From positions 1 to 64,000 of the forward strand of contig NZ_VUOS01000001.1 of NCBI RefSeq assembly GCF_009829325.1: a stretch of DNA of 64,000 nucleotides, in the 5' to 3' direction. Shown in pieces: positions 24,685 to 40,316 of this stretch (positions are counted from its first letter, which is position 1; the number at the start of each line of letters is the position of its first letter). The notes beneath the pieces were generated by a model. That model saw only the letters and a list, made by a program, of their open reading frames with translations. It was not told where the DNA came from and did no database searches. The position numbers and the translations under genes are program-made. This DNA comes from Nocardia sp. CY41 (GTDB lineage Bacteria; Actinomycetota; Actinomycetes; Mycobacteriales; Mycobacteriaceae).

Positions 24685-26795
24685 CCGGCCTCGCCCGGGT
24701 CGTCCTGGCCCGGCCGCGGATGGTGCTCGCGGTGGTGACCGGGGTGATGCTGCTGTCCGGTCTGCTGGGCATCGGAGCGTCGGACAAGGTCACGGCCGCC
24801 GGGTTCATCGATCCCGGCAGCGAGTCCGCGCGCGTGGATCAGCTCGTGAGCGACCACTTCGGCCCGCAGAATCCCGATGTGGTCGTGCGGTACACCGCAC
24901 CGGAGGGACAGACGCTCGACGACCTCGGCCCCCGTGTACAGGAGGCGCTGGCGCGGATCGATCCGGCGATGCTGCAACGGCCGATCGAGACCTACTGGAA
25001 CGCCGGGTTCGCGCGCAAGCAATTCCTGCGCTCGGCCGACAACCGGCACGCCCTGGCCGTGGTCTATCTCGCCGGTGACGCCAACCAGCGCGTCGCCGCG
25101 TATCCGGACATCGAACCGCTGCTTCGTGTTCCGGGTGTCCCGGCCGATCTGTCCGGCTACAGCGCGGTCTCCACGGAGATCAACGCGCAGTCCCAGCACG
25201 ATCTGGTACGGGCGGAAGGGCTCTCGCTTCCGCTCACACTGCTCATCCTGGTGCTGGTGTTCGGTGGTCTGATCGCCGCGTCGTTCCCGGTCGTGGTCGG
25301 TGGCCTGACGGTGCTCGGCGCGCTGGGCGCCATCCGCGTGCTCGCCGAGCTGACCGAGGTGAGCACGTTCGCGGTGAACATCGCGTCCCTGCTCGGCCTC
25401 GGAATGGCCATCGACTACGGGCTGTTCCTGGTCACCCGATTCCGCGAGGAGGTCGCCGGCGGGCACGACGTGCGCTCCGCGATCGGCCGCACCTACGCGA
25501 CCGCAGGACGTACCATCGCGTTCTCGGCACTGCTGCTGGTCTGCGCGTTCGCGGGGACGTTCGTCTTCCCGCAGGCGGTGCTGCGCTCGCTCGGCATCGG
25601 CGCGATCACGGCGGTGGCGCTGGCCGCATGCCTCTCGCTCACGGTGCTGCCCGCCATGCTCGCGTTGTTCGGCGCGCGCATCGGGACCGCGCGCGCGATC
25701 GATCGCACCGACCGGTTCTGGGGCGGTCTGGTCGATCGCGTGCTGCGACGGCCGGGGCTGGTGACCGTGGCCGTCGGCGCCGTCCTGCTGGTCTTCGCGG
25801 CGCCGCTGGCCGGGCTGCGGCTGGGCGATATCGACCACCACGCCTTGCCGCCGGACAACCCCATGCGCGTCACCATCGAAGAGCTCACCGCGCAGTTCCC
25901 CGCGGCAGGCAGCGGCGTCACCGCCGTGCTGCACGGCTCGGACGGGCCGCCGCAGTCGGCCGCGGTGGACGCGGCCGCGACAGCGCTGGGCACGGTCGAC
26001 GGTGTCCGGCAGGTCGTCCAGGTGGGTCGCGCCGAGGACTTCGTCGTCTTCCACGCATTCCTGCGCGACACCGACCGCACCGAAGCAGCGAGCGCCTCGG
26101 TGCGCGGCATGCGCGAGTTGACTCCCCCGGACGGCACGGTTCTGTGGATCGGCGGCGACACCGCGGCCACCGTGGACAGCGTGCGTTCCATCGTCGCCGC
26201 GATGCCGTGGATGATCCTCGTCATGGTCGGCGCCACGATGGTGCTGCTGACCGCGGCGTTCCGCTCGATCGTGCTGCCGCTCAAGGCCGTCGCCCTGGCA
26301 TTCCTCAGCCTGGCCGCCACGTTCGGCGTGCTCACCTGGATCTTCTGCGGCGGGCATCTGTCCGGCCTGCTCGGTGTGAGCACCGGCCCCATCACCGCGG
26401 GCATGCTGGTGCTGATCATCGCGGTGGTCTTCGGCCTGTCCACCGACTACGAGGTGTTCCTGCTGTCGCGCATGGTGGAAGCGCACGACGCGGGCGCCGA
26501 CACCGCCGCGTCGGTGCGCGCGGGCACGGTCAAGACCGCCCGTGTGATCACCGCCGCCGCCACTCTGTTGGTGATCGTCACCGGCGCGTTCACCTTGTCG
26601 CCGCTGACCCCCATGCGCTTCCTCGGCCTGGGCATGATCATCGCGCTCGTCGTGGACGCCACCCTCGTCCGCATGCTGCTGGTCCCGGCGCTGGTGCAGC
26701 TGATGGGTCCGGCCAACTGGTGGTCACCTCGCCGCCGCCGCGTCGTCCCGGCCACCGTCGACCGCATCCGGGAGCGCGCGGCGACCACACGCTGA
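24681..26795 (+). CDS. MmpL-family lipid transporter of the beta-lactone operon
   Basis: A 704-residue RND/MMPL membrane protein with about 11-12 transmembrane helices in two repeats. Each repeat has the family core: IDYGLFLVTRFREE (about residue 245) and LSTDYEVFLLSRMVE (about residue 590), carrying the Asp-Tyr pairs of the proton relay. Extracytoplasmic loops follow the first helix (about 30-175) and the seventh. It lacks the long C-terminal domain of MmpL3. MmpL proteins flip or export complex lipids, so the operon product is probably surface-exposed or secreted. Last gene of the operon; start overlaps the acyltransferase stop. Confidence 0.88.
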   Translation: MTGLARVVLARPRMVLAVVTGVMLLSGLLGIGASDKVTAAGFIDPGSESARVDQLVSDHFGPQNPDVVVRYTAPEGQTLDDLGPRVQEALARIDPAMLQRPIETYWNAGFARKQFLRSADNRHALAVVYLAGDANQRVAAYPDIEPLLRVPGVPADLSGYSAVSTEINAQSQHDLVRAEGLSLPLTLLILVLVFGGLIAASFPVVVGGLTVLGALGAIRVLAELTEVSTFAVNIASLLGLGMAIDYGLFLVTRFREEVAGGHDVRSAIGRTYATAGRTIAFSALLLVCAFAGTFVFPQAVLRSLGIGAITAVALAACLSLTVLPAMLALFGARIGTARAIDRTDRFWGGLVDRVLRRPGLVTVAVGAVLLVFAAPLAGLRLGDIDHHALPPDNPMRVTIEELTAQFPAAGSGVTAVLHGSDGPPQSAAVDAAATALGTVDGVRQVVQVGRAEDFVVFHAFLRDTDRTEAASASVRGMRELTPPDGTVLWIGGDTAATVDSVRSIVAAMPWMILVMVGATMVLLTAAFRSIVLPLKAVALAFLSLAATFGVLTWIFCGGHLSGLLGVSTGPITAGMLVLIIAVVFGLSTDYEVFLLSRMVEAHDAGADTAASVRAGTVKTARVITAAATLLVIVTGAFTLSPLTPMRFLGLGMIIALVVDATLVRMLLVPALVQLMGPANWWSPRRRRVVPATVDRIRERAATTR

Positions 26796-27033
26796 CGCGG
26801 TGGACAGCGACCTTCGGACGCACCGGGCGGCACAGCCGCGCATCGCCCGGCATCGTCACCAACGGCGGCGCCGGCCGCGTCGGAGGCGGCCGGTATAGCA
26901 CCTCGAAGGGCCACAGCTTCAGCTTCGGTTGGTCTGGCACCCATCAGCTGTCCGAGCCGCCCGGCCGGCGTGGACGCGAGCTGGGCGGCTCCCTACCCGG
27001 CTTCTGCCGAGCGTGCTTTCCGCTCGACGCGAC

Positions 27034-27717
27034 CTAAGCGACCAGTTCCATCACCCCACGCGGATCCCATGGCATCGGCCCGGTCGGGAAGCTGAGCCGG
27101 ACCAGCCGGTGCGGCGCGGCCGTGTCGAAGTGCGCCACCGCGGGTGGTAGGAATCCGCCGATCACCTTCTCCACCATGACGTTCAGTCCGGACAACCGCG
27201 GCCGCAGCCGCACCTGCCAGCTGTTGATGCGCCCGGCCGGAACCTCGACGACGGTGCGCTGCTCCACCTTGGCCCCGAGCGGGAAGTGCACCGAGAAGGC
27301 CAGCCACAGGTCGACGCACTGCTCGGCGCCCTCGGCGAAGTCCAGGCCGCGCAGCAGCGTCAGGCCACCGGCCAGCGGCATCACGTTGGCCGGGAAAGGC
27401 GCGATACCACCGCCGAATCGGAGGTGGACGGTGCCGAGGAAGTCGGCCTCCTCCCGAGAGACCACCGTGGTGCCCGAGCGTGTCTCGGCGCGGTAGTGCT
27501 CGGCCCGCAGCCGGTCCCCGCAGCGCTGGAACCGCTGCTCGATGGTCATCGCGAAAGTCCGGTGTCCCAGGCTTGCCTCGAGCGTCGAGCGGTACCCGTC
27601 GCCGTCGTGGGCGACCACGCTGACCAGGTCGAGCTTCAGCGGCCGATCGGCGATGGTGACGGTGTAGACGGACTTCTCTCCGTCCGGGATCCCCGGGTCA
27701 CGAAAAGCGATGTCCAC
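27034..27717 (-). CDS. Conserved protein, DUF3108-like, in the PKS operon
   Basis: A 227-residue soluble protein rich in alternating beta-strand patterns, beginning FRDPGIPDGEKSVYTV and ending with VPAGRINSWQVRLRPR and a terminal TGPMPW segment. The layout (G-E at the start, repeated 'Y-x-v-x-i-x' strands, a VPAG turn and final lipophilic strands) recalls DUF3108-type beta-barrel proteins, sometimes thought to bind lipids; no enzyme motif is visible. It lies 10 bp after the papA-like pseudogene and is the last gene of the leftward PKS operon. GTG 27717 is preferred to TTG 27720 by its spacing from AGGAGG. Confidence 0.6.
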   Translation of the reverse strand: MDIAFRDPGIPDGEKSVYTVTIADRPLKLDLVSVVAHDGDGYRSTLEASLGHRTFAMTIEQRFQRCGDRLRAEHYRAETRSGTTVVSREEADFLGTVHLRFGGGIAPFPANVMPLAGGLTLLRGLDFAEGAEQCVDLWLAFSVHFPLGAKVEQRTVVEVPAGRINSWQVRLRPRLSGLNVMVEKVIGGFLPPAVAHFDTAAPHRLVRLSFPTGPMPWDPRGVMELVA

Positions 27718-27727
27718 CAATCCTCCT

Positions 27728-28700
27728 CTACCGGGTGTCCGCGGCCGCCGCCGCGAACACCGCTGCCAGCGTGGCGATGTAGCGTTCGACGGAGCCGTGC
27801 GCCACCGGCGTGTCCGGGTAGATGACGCTCAGCGTGGTCTCCGACGCGAGCCGGTTGATCCAGATCAGCACCTGCTCGGACGCGGCGCGATTGGCGTACA
27901 GCCCGCACGACGCCAGGTCGAAGACCTCGTTGCCGAGCAGCTCCCTGGCGTCCACATACGAGATCATCGGCGTGGACCAGCCCGGTTCCAGGTCGAGATC
28001 GGAGTCGGCGGGCAGCAGTTCCACTACGCGCTGGAACGAGGTCGGGGCCAGGCGCAGCCCGTTCTCGTAGGCGCGCTGCGCCAGGGACGCGGCGCGGGTG
28101 AAGGTGGTCGTGGGGCCGATCGGGAAGGCCACCGGCAGCAGCGTGACGTACCAGCCGACCGACGCGCGTTCCGCGGCGCTGCTGCGGGTACTGACGGGCG
28201 TCATGCCGAAGTAGTAGTCGCTGTCGATGAGCTCGCGCTCGGTCAGCGCCGCCGCGGCGAAGATGCCACCGACGAACTCGGCTCCGCCTGCACGGCAGGC
28301 CCGCTCGAACCGCAGCGCGGTGTGCTCGTCGAAAAGGGTGACGGTGCGGTGAGCGCTGCGGTTGTACACGTCGGTGCGTCTGCCCAGATCCAAGGGGAAG
28401 GAGGGCAGCTCGCCGTCGTTCCCACGGATGAGCTCCAGCCACTTCCGCACGCCGGGCGAGGCGAGCGTCATGCGGCCGGTGTACTCCCGCTCGGCGGTCG
28501 ATCACCTGCACACCGAAGTACCGGAATTCCGCCGCGGCGTGCCGATCGGCCAGCCGGAGATACTGTTCCTGCTGATGTGAGGGCGGGGCCGGGTGCACCG
28601 GCGCCCGCCGGGCGCGCGCCACCGACTCCGGTGACGCCGCCCAGCTGATCAGGCGTCCCGGCCCCGGCTCCCATTCATCGATCAGCCCGAAACGGACCAC
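27728..28700 (-). pseudogene. papA-like acyltransferase gene, internally deleted/frameshifted
   Basis: Two PapA-type pieces in different frames. The N-terminal piece starts at GTG 28700 (VRFGLIDEWEPGPGRLISW, then PPSHQQEQYLRL). Around 28500 the frame changes, and the remaining roughly 250 codons (EREYTGRMTLASPGVRKW, GRRTDVYNRSAHRTVTLFDE, FGMTPVSTRSS, NRLASETTLSV) match the C-terminal domain of PapA1/PapA2-like proteins. The central part with the catalytic HHxxxDG is missing: the span is about 324 codons against roughly 460-500 in PapA proteins. A TGA in the C-terminal frame near the junction blocks simple readthrough. The gene sits directly after the PKS, where papA genes lie in mycobacterial sulfolipid/diacyltrehalose loci. 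Confidence 0.72.
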
Positions 28701-28731
28701 GGTGATACCTCGTTTCGACGACGGCGGTCGC

Positions 28732-35145
<6,414 letters not shown>

Positions 35146-35307
35146 GCACATCCTCCGGGTCGGATCTAGTTGATCGCCATTCTTGTCCGGCGATTCACGA
35201 ATTGGCGTGTGCGCAGCTGGCGACCGCCCCAGCGTAACGGCGGCCACACGACCCGTGGCGGACTCAGGGAGACTTCACAATCCGGCCGAACAGCGCTTTG
35301 TAACATT

Positions 35308-35320
35308 TCGAGATTCTCGA
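35308..35320. promoter_or_regulatory. Palindrome between divergent PKS and mmpL genes
   Basis: TCGAGA-T-TCTCGA is a perfect 13-base palindrome in the relatively AT-rich part of the 266-bp divergent region. It could be an operator shared by the PKS operon and the second mmpL gene; no regulator gene is adjacent. Confidence 0.3.
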
Positions 35321-35411
35321 TTCTTCGTCGGTCGAATGCCCTGCGATCGCTAGGTTTTCAGTTCGTACGTGACCCTCGCCGGCATGCGATGTCATCGATC
35401 AGGAGGCGGCA

Positions 35412-37598
35412 TTGTTCACGCGCTGGGCCGATACGCTCGTGCGGCGGCGATTCATCGTCCTCGGGCTCGTCGTGGCCGGCCTGCTCGCCCTTGGTGGGTA
35501 CGGCCTCGGCCTAGGTGATCACCTCAGCGTCAGCGGGTGGGACGATCCGACGTCGGAATCGGCGCGCGCGGCTCGGCTGAAGGACGAGGCGTTCGGGCGC
35601 GACCACATCGCCGACGTGCTGTTGTTGTTCCATGCCCCGGCCGGGAAGACGATCGACGATCCCGCCTTCGCCGCCACGGTCGTGGGCCACTTGAACAGCC
35701 TGCCGCAACGCTTTCCGGATCGGATCGGCAAGATCAACGCCGCCTACTGGCGCACCGACACCGGGCTCGAACTGCCGGACATCTTCGGCTCCCAGGACCG
35801 CGCGCACGCCTTCGCCTCCGTCGCCATCCGCGGCACCGACGACACCGAGGTGATGCGCAACTACCGAGCCGTCGCCGAGGAGTTCCGACTGCCCGGTGTC
35901 GAGATGGAGGTCGCAGGCGGACAGCCGGTCGCGGCCGCCCTCAACGACACGATGGCCCACGACCAGCGGCGCATGGAGCTGTTCGCCGTCCCCGCCGTGG
36001 CGGTGCTGTTGTTCTTCCTGTTCGGCGGCGTCGTGGCGGCCGCGCTCCCGCTCGTCGTCGGCGGGCTGACCGTGCTGGGCGCCTGGGGGATCATTCGCGC
36101 CTTGACCACCGTCACCGAAGTGAATTCCTTCGTCTCACCGGTGGTCTCGATGATCGGCCTCGGCTTGGCCATCGACTACGGCCTGTTCCTCGTGAGCCGG
36201 TTCCGTGAGGAGCTGGCCGACGGTCACGAGGTGCCCGACGCGGTACGGCGCGCGGTCGCGACCGCCGGGCGGACCGTCGTGTTCTCCGCGACCGTCGTGG
36301 TGGTCGCCGCGGGCGCGATCCTGCTGTTCCCGCAGGGCTTCCTGCGTTCGTTCGCCGTCGGCGCGATGGTGACGGTGACGCTGGCGGCGCTGATCTCGAT
36401 CACGGTGCTGTCCGCCATGCTGGCTGTGCTCGGCCGGCGCGTGGACCGGCTGGGGCTCAACCGTTTCCACGCGCGCCGGGCGAGCGACCGCGAGCAGGAC
36501 AACGGGTGGGGCCGCGTCGCCGGATGGGTCATGAGAAGGCCGCTGGCCGTCGCGGTCCCGCTGGTGGCCGTCCTGGTGGTGCTCATCGCGCCGGTGCGCG
36601 AGGTGGCCTTCGGCGGCATCACCGAGCGCTTCCTGCCGCCGCGGCATCCGGCCCGCACGGCGCAACAGCATTTCGACCAGATCTTCCCACTGCGTCAGAT
36701 CAACCCGATCGACCTGGTGCTGATCACCCATGACAGCGCCGCGATCGACGCGGTGGTCGCCGAGGCCGGCCGAGCCCCCGGGCTCGTCGCGCCGTTTCCC
36801 CGCGCGGTGCCGGGACCGGGACATCCCAACGTCTTCACGACCTCGACCGTCCTGCGTGACGCGCACGATGCGAGCGCGACCATCGATTATCTGCGCTCCA
36901 TGTCCGTGCCGCAGAGCACGACCGTGCTGGTCGGCGGGCAGCCCGCGAAGCAACGCGACAGCGTCGACGCGTTGCTGCGCCGTATGCCGCTGATGATCGC
37001 GCTCGTCTTCCTCGTCACCACCGTGCTGATGGTGCTGGCCTTCGGCTCGGTGGTGCTGCCGCTGAAGGCCGCGCTGCTGAACTTGCTCGGGCTAGGCTCC
37101 ACGCTCGGCATTCTCACCTGGATCTTCGTCGAGGGCCACGGCGCGGGACTGCTGGAATTCACCCCGCAACCGATCATGGCACTGGTGCTGGTGCTGATCG
37201 TCGCCGTGATCTACGGCTTGTCCACCGACTACGAGGTATTCCTGCTCGCCCGCATGGTGGAGGCGCGCGCGGCCGGCGCGACGACCACCGAGGCGGTCCG
37301 CGTCGGCATCGCCCGCACCGGGTGGATCATCACCGCCGCCGCCCTCATCCTGGTGGTGGTGACCGGAGCGTTCGCCCTGTCGGATCTGGTGATGATGCAA
37401 TACATCGCCTACGGCATGGTCGCGGCGCTGTTCATCGACGCGACGATCCTGCGCATGCTGCTGGTGCCCGCGACCATGCGGTTGCTCGGCGACGCGTGCT
37501 GGTGGGCGCCGTCCTGGCTGCGGCGCGGCGGGCGTCGTCGTGCCGAGGCCGAGGATTTCCACACCGAGGCCGTCTCCGGACGCTCCCAGGTCCGGTAG
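35412..37598 (+). CDS. Second MmpL-family lipid transporter
   Basis: A 728-residue MMPL protein of the same short class as the one at 24681-26795: IDYGLFLVSRFREE (about residue 257), LSTDYEVFLLARMVE (about residue 605), two six-helix halves and large extracytoplasmic loops. The TTG start at 35412 follows AGGAGGCGG at good spacing, and the N-terminal WADTLVRRRFIVLGLVV is typical. It is divergent from the PKS operon, as in mycobacterial lipid loci where pks, pap and mmpL genes make and export a surface lipid. It may have served the PKS product. Confidence 0.88.
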   Translation: MFTRWADTLVRRRFIVLGLVVAGLLALGGYGLGLGDHLSVSGWDDPTSESARAARLKDEAFGRDHIADVLLLFHAPAGKTIDDPAFAATVVGHLNSLPQRFPDRIGKINAAYWRTDTGLELPDIFGSQDRAHAFASVAIRGTDDTEVMRNYRAVAEEFRLPGVEMEVAGGQPVAAALNDTMAHDQRRMELFAVPAVAVLLFFLFGGVVAAALPLVVGGLTVLGAWGIIRALTTVTEVNSFVSPVVSMIGLGLAIDYGLFLVSRFREELADGHEVPDAVRRAVATAGRTVVFSATVVVVAAGAILLFPQGFLRSFAVGAMVTVTLAALISITVLSAMLAVLGRRVDRLGLNRFHARRASDREQDNGWGRVAGWVMRRPLAVAVPLVAVLVVLIAPVREVAFGGITERFLPPRHPARTAQQHFDQIFPLRQINPIDLVLITHDSAAIDAVVAEAGRAPGLVAPFPRAVPGPGHPNVFTTSTVLRDAHDASATIDYLRSMSVPQSTTVLVGGQPAKQRDSVDALLRRMPLMIALVFLVTTVLMVLAFGSVVLPLKAALLNLLGLGSTLGILTWIFVEGHGAGLLEFTPQPIMALVLVLIVAVIYGLSTDYEVFLLARMVEARAAGATTTEAVRVGIARTGWIITAAALILVVVTGAFALSDLVMMQYIAYGMVAALFIDATILRMLLVPATMRLLGDACWWAPSWLRRGGRRRAEAEDFHTEAVSGRSQVR

Positions 37599-37897
37599 GC
37601 AGGGGCCACGAACTCACGCATCTCCCGCACAGCAGCCAGGTGCCGTCGCCCGACGACCGACTGTAAACGGCGTCGGACACCCCGCCAGTCCCTCTTTCGG
37701 CGACTCATGGCCAATGCGCTGAATCCTTCTCTGGTGAGCGTGCGCGATCACTGCGGGGCAGTCTTCGGGATGCCTCGGTGGCATCCGGACCACGGTTGCC
37801 GCCTGGACTGCGGTGGCCGAACACGGTTGCCGCGGAATCCGGCCTCGATGCGAGGACAGTCGGCGCTGGAACGCGTCGTCGAAGGGGGACGGAGCGG

Positions 37898-39316
37898 TCA
37901 GCCCGCGGTCGACCAGCTCCACGGGCTCGTTGCGGCCCGCGCGCGGTCCGGCAGCGCCAGCGTCAGGGCGGCGAGGCCGAGGGCGGCGGCGGCGATGGCC
38001 GAGAGCATGATCATGCTGCCCGACAACGTGTGCGCGCGGAAGAACAGCGCGCTGAGCACCGCCAGCCCGACCGAGTTGCCGATCTGTTCGATCGTGGGCA
38101 GCACTCCCGACGCCTCCCCCATCGCGCGATCGTCCAGGTCGGCCAGCATCAGCGGCTGCAGCGGCACCCCGAACACCCCTACCCCGAAACCCGCCAGGAA
38201 CACCGGCCCGGCCACCAGCGGCAGATTCACCGCGCCGGAGCCCACGTACAAGTAGCCCACTCCGACCACGACGCACCCCGCGAAGACGGCGATACCGGCG
38301 GCCGGTGCGCGAATCCCCCAACGGCTGACAAGTACCGGCGACAGCACCGCCCCCGCCCCGGCTCCCAAGGCGAACGGCGTCATCGCGACACCGGTACGCA
38401 GCGCGGAGAACCGCAACACGTCCTGCAGCAGGATCGAAACGGTGAAAACGAACGCGGTGAACAGGCCGAAGAAGACCGTCACCAGCACCGATCCGACCGC
38501 GAATCCGCGGTCGGAGAACAGGTCCAGCCGCACCAGCGCCCGGCCGCCGCGGCGGCGCGTCGCGCGTTCGCGGGCCGCGAACACCGCGCCCAGCACCACC
38601 GCGGCCCCGATGTATGCCCCGTGCAGCGGCCGCCAGCCCGCCTGTTGACTGTCCGACAGCGCGAACAGCAGCAGGAACAGCGCCGCGGTGGCCACCACGG
38701 CTCCGCGCATATCCAACGGGTCCCGATCCGTCGCCGGGCCCAGTCGCAGGTAGCGGGCGGCCAGCGCGATGGCCACCACCCCCAGCGGCAGATTCATCAG
38801 GAAGATCGCGTGCCAGCCGAGCCCGAACGGATCCAGAGTGATCAGCCCGCCGCCGAGGATCGGCCCGAGCATCCCGGCGAAACCGGCAGTCGCGCCGTAG
38901 ACGGCGAAGGCGTATTGATGGTGCTCGCGCCGGAAACTCGCGGTGATGATGGCGATGGTCTGCGCGGCCATCCCCGCGCCCGCCACACCCTGGACGATCC
39001 TGGCGATCACCAACTCCATTGCGGTGGAAGACACTCCGCACCACACCGAGGCCGCCGTGAAGGCCGCCGCCGACCACAGGAACATGCTGCGGCGGCCGGC
39101 GATCGCGCCGACGCGAGCCGCGGTGAGCAGCACACAGGCGAACGCCAGGGAGTAACCGGCCACCACCCACAGCTGCTCGGACCGGGACGCCCCCAGTTCC
39201 GCGGTGACCACCGGGAGCGCGGTGTTGACGATCGTCACATCGATCATCTGCATGAAAACCGAAATCAGGCATGCCCCGAACGATCCGAGGGCGACCGCCG
39301 CCTCCTTGCGGGTCAT
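37898..39316 (-). CDS. DHA2-type MFS efflux transporter
   Basis: A 472-residue major-facilitator protein with about 14 predicted transmembrane helices. The N-terminal QMIDVTIVNTALPVV is motif D1 of the DHA2 drug:H+ antiporter group, and GVAGAGMAAQTIAII and GPILGGGLI fit motifs B and C. Such proteins export drugs, dyes or metabolites; the substrate is unknown. It converges with the second mmpL gene; the 299-bp space between them holds no gene I can support. The ATG at 39316 immediately precedes the first helix. Confidence 0.85.
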   Translation of the reverse strand: MTRKEAAVALGSFGACLISVFMQMIDVTIVNTALPVVTAELGASRSEQLWVVAGYSLAFACVLLTAARVGAIAGRRSMFLWSAAAFTAASVWCGVSSTAMELVIARIVQGVAGAGMAAQTIAIITASFRREHHQYAFAVYGATAGFAGMLGPILGGGLITLDPFGLGWHAIFLMNLPLGVVAIALAARYLRLGPATDRDPLDMRGAVVATAALFLLLFALSDSQQAGWRPLHGAYIGAAVVLGAVFAARERATRRRGGRALVRLDLFSDRGFAVGSVLVTVFFGLFTAFVFTVSILLQDVLRFSALRTGVAMTPFALGAGAGAVLSPVLVSRWGIRAPAAGIAVFAGCVVVGVGYLYVGSGAVNLPLVAGPVFLAGFGVGVFGVPLQPLMLADLDDRAMGEASGVLPTIEQIGNSVGLAVLSALFFRAHTLSGSMIMLSAIAAAALGLAALTLALPDRARAATSPWSWSTAG

Positions 39317-40316
39317 CGAATCACCGTCTTCGTCGTCGGCCGCGAATCGTCCCGAAACTTGTGCCGACAGCTCCGAGAGCAGGTGTCGTTCTTCCCTCGA
39401 TCAACGGTCGACGCTCGCATATCCGCCTCGGCGTTCCACAGCGGAGGGATTCGCTCGGTACTGTTCATCGCGGCCGAATTCACCTCGCGTTTCGATTACC
39501 GGTCGGATCAGGCCGGATTCCACTATCGGACACGCCTGCCACCGCGACGGCCTGTTCGCCGGAAAATACGGCTCCCGGCCCCGGATGAGAGGGCCCGAAT
39601 TCGCAGTAAATAGCATCGCATGTCCGATGAGCAGCTTTTCAAGCGGTTCTGTGCGCGATAACAATTCGGTTCGGTGACCATTGCCGGGATTCCCAAACCG
39701 GTGGTGCAAGCGTCACCGTCCGAGGCAGCGCAACCTGCGTCGAGCGCGGGGCGTCCCTTGCGCGAGGTCGGCTATGCCGTGACCGAGGAGTGCGCCCAGG
39801 GGTCGGCGAGATCCCTGGAAGGCGGCGCGTCATGGCTTCCCGCGCGCCGGGTGTTGGAGTCCACGCAGAGGTTGCCCGGGCGCGGTCGAGCCAGGCCCGG
39901 CCGGCCAGATCACCGACGCCGGAGGTGGGCACTACATCTGCGAGCAGCGCCTGTCCGGCACGGACATGTTCGTTGATGTCCCGGATCGGCGATGGTTGCC
40001 CGGCCCGAGCCGCGAGAACGGTGCCGGGACTGCCTGCCGGGCTGCGTCCCCTCAGGCCGAGCATGTCTGTGCCTGGTCACCCTGGTCCACCGACACCACC
40101 AGGCCCGCCTCTGGCGCTACCGGAGCCGCGGCTGACGCTATGCCCGTCGTGCGCGGCCGGAACCGGCCGCCGGAACTATCGCCGTCGCAGGCCTGACGTG
40201 CAGGAACATGCGCGGCGAAACAATTTTCGCCGCGACCGATGAATCCTCGCGAGGACCGCCGTCCTATCAGGTGAACGCGCTACCGAACAGCGCAACCGAC
40301 CCTGGAGGAATGAACA
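39317..40316. other. One-kilobase stretch without a convincing gene
   Basis: Open frames on both strands here are short, lack a consistent third-position GC pattern and show no motif I recognise. The middle part (about 39700-40200) has the look of decayed coding sequence in changing frames. The first 300 bp upstream of the MFS gene is less GC-rich and presumably holds its promoter. The right end carries the perfect palindrome at 40211-40234 and a GGAGGA ribosome-binding site for the DoxX-like gene. Confidence 0.45.
40211..40234. promoter_or_regulatory. Perfect 10-bp inverted repeat upstream of the DoxX-like gene
   Basis: CGCGGCGAAA (40211-40220) and TTTCGCCGCG (40225-40234) flank the 4-base spacer CAAT, about 80 bp before the start codon. 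The position and symmetry suggest an operator for a dimeric regulator; as a hairpin it could also act in a 5' leader. Confidence 0.45.

Noticed and set aside
24435..26486. A 683-codon minus-strand open frame opposite the first mmpL gene
   Set aside because: The mmpL frame has all family motifs; the antisense translation is His/Arg/Gln-rich without structure.
28362..28580. Plus-strand text resembling an acyltransferase DHLHxD motif (VDHLHTE) inside the papA relic
   Set aside because: It lies on the wrong strand relative to the flanking PapA pieces, so the resemblance is chance.
39639..40064. Minus-strand frame of 141 codons in the gene-poor stretch
   Set aside because: No start signal, no family resemblance and inconsistent codon bias; possibly decayed sequence.
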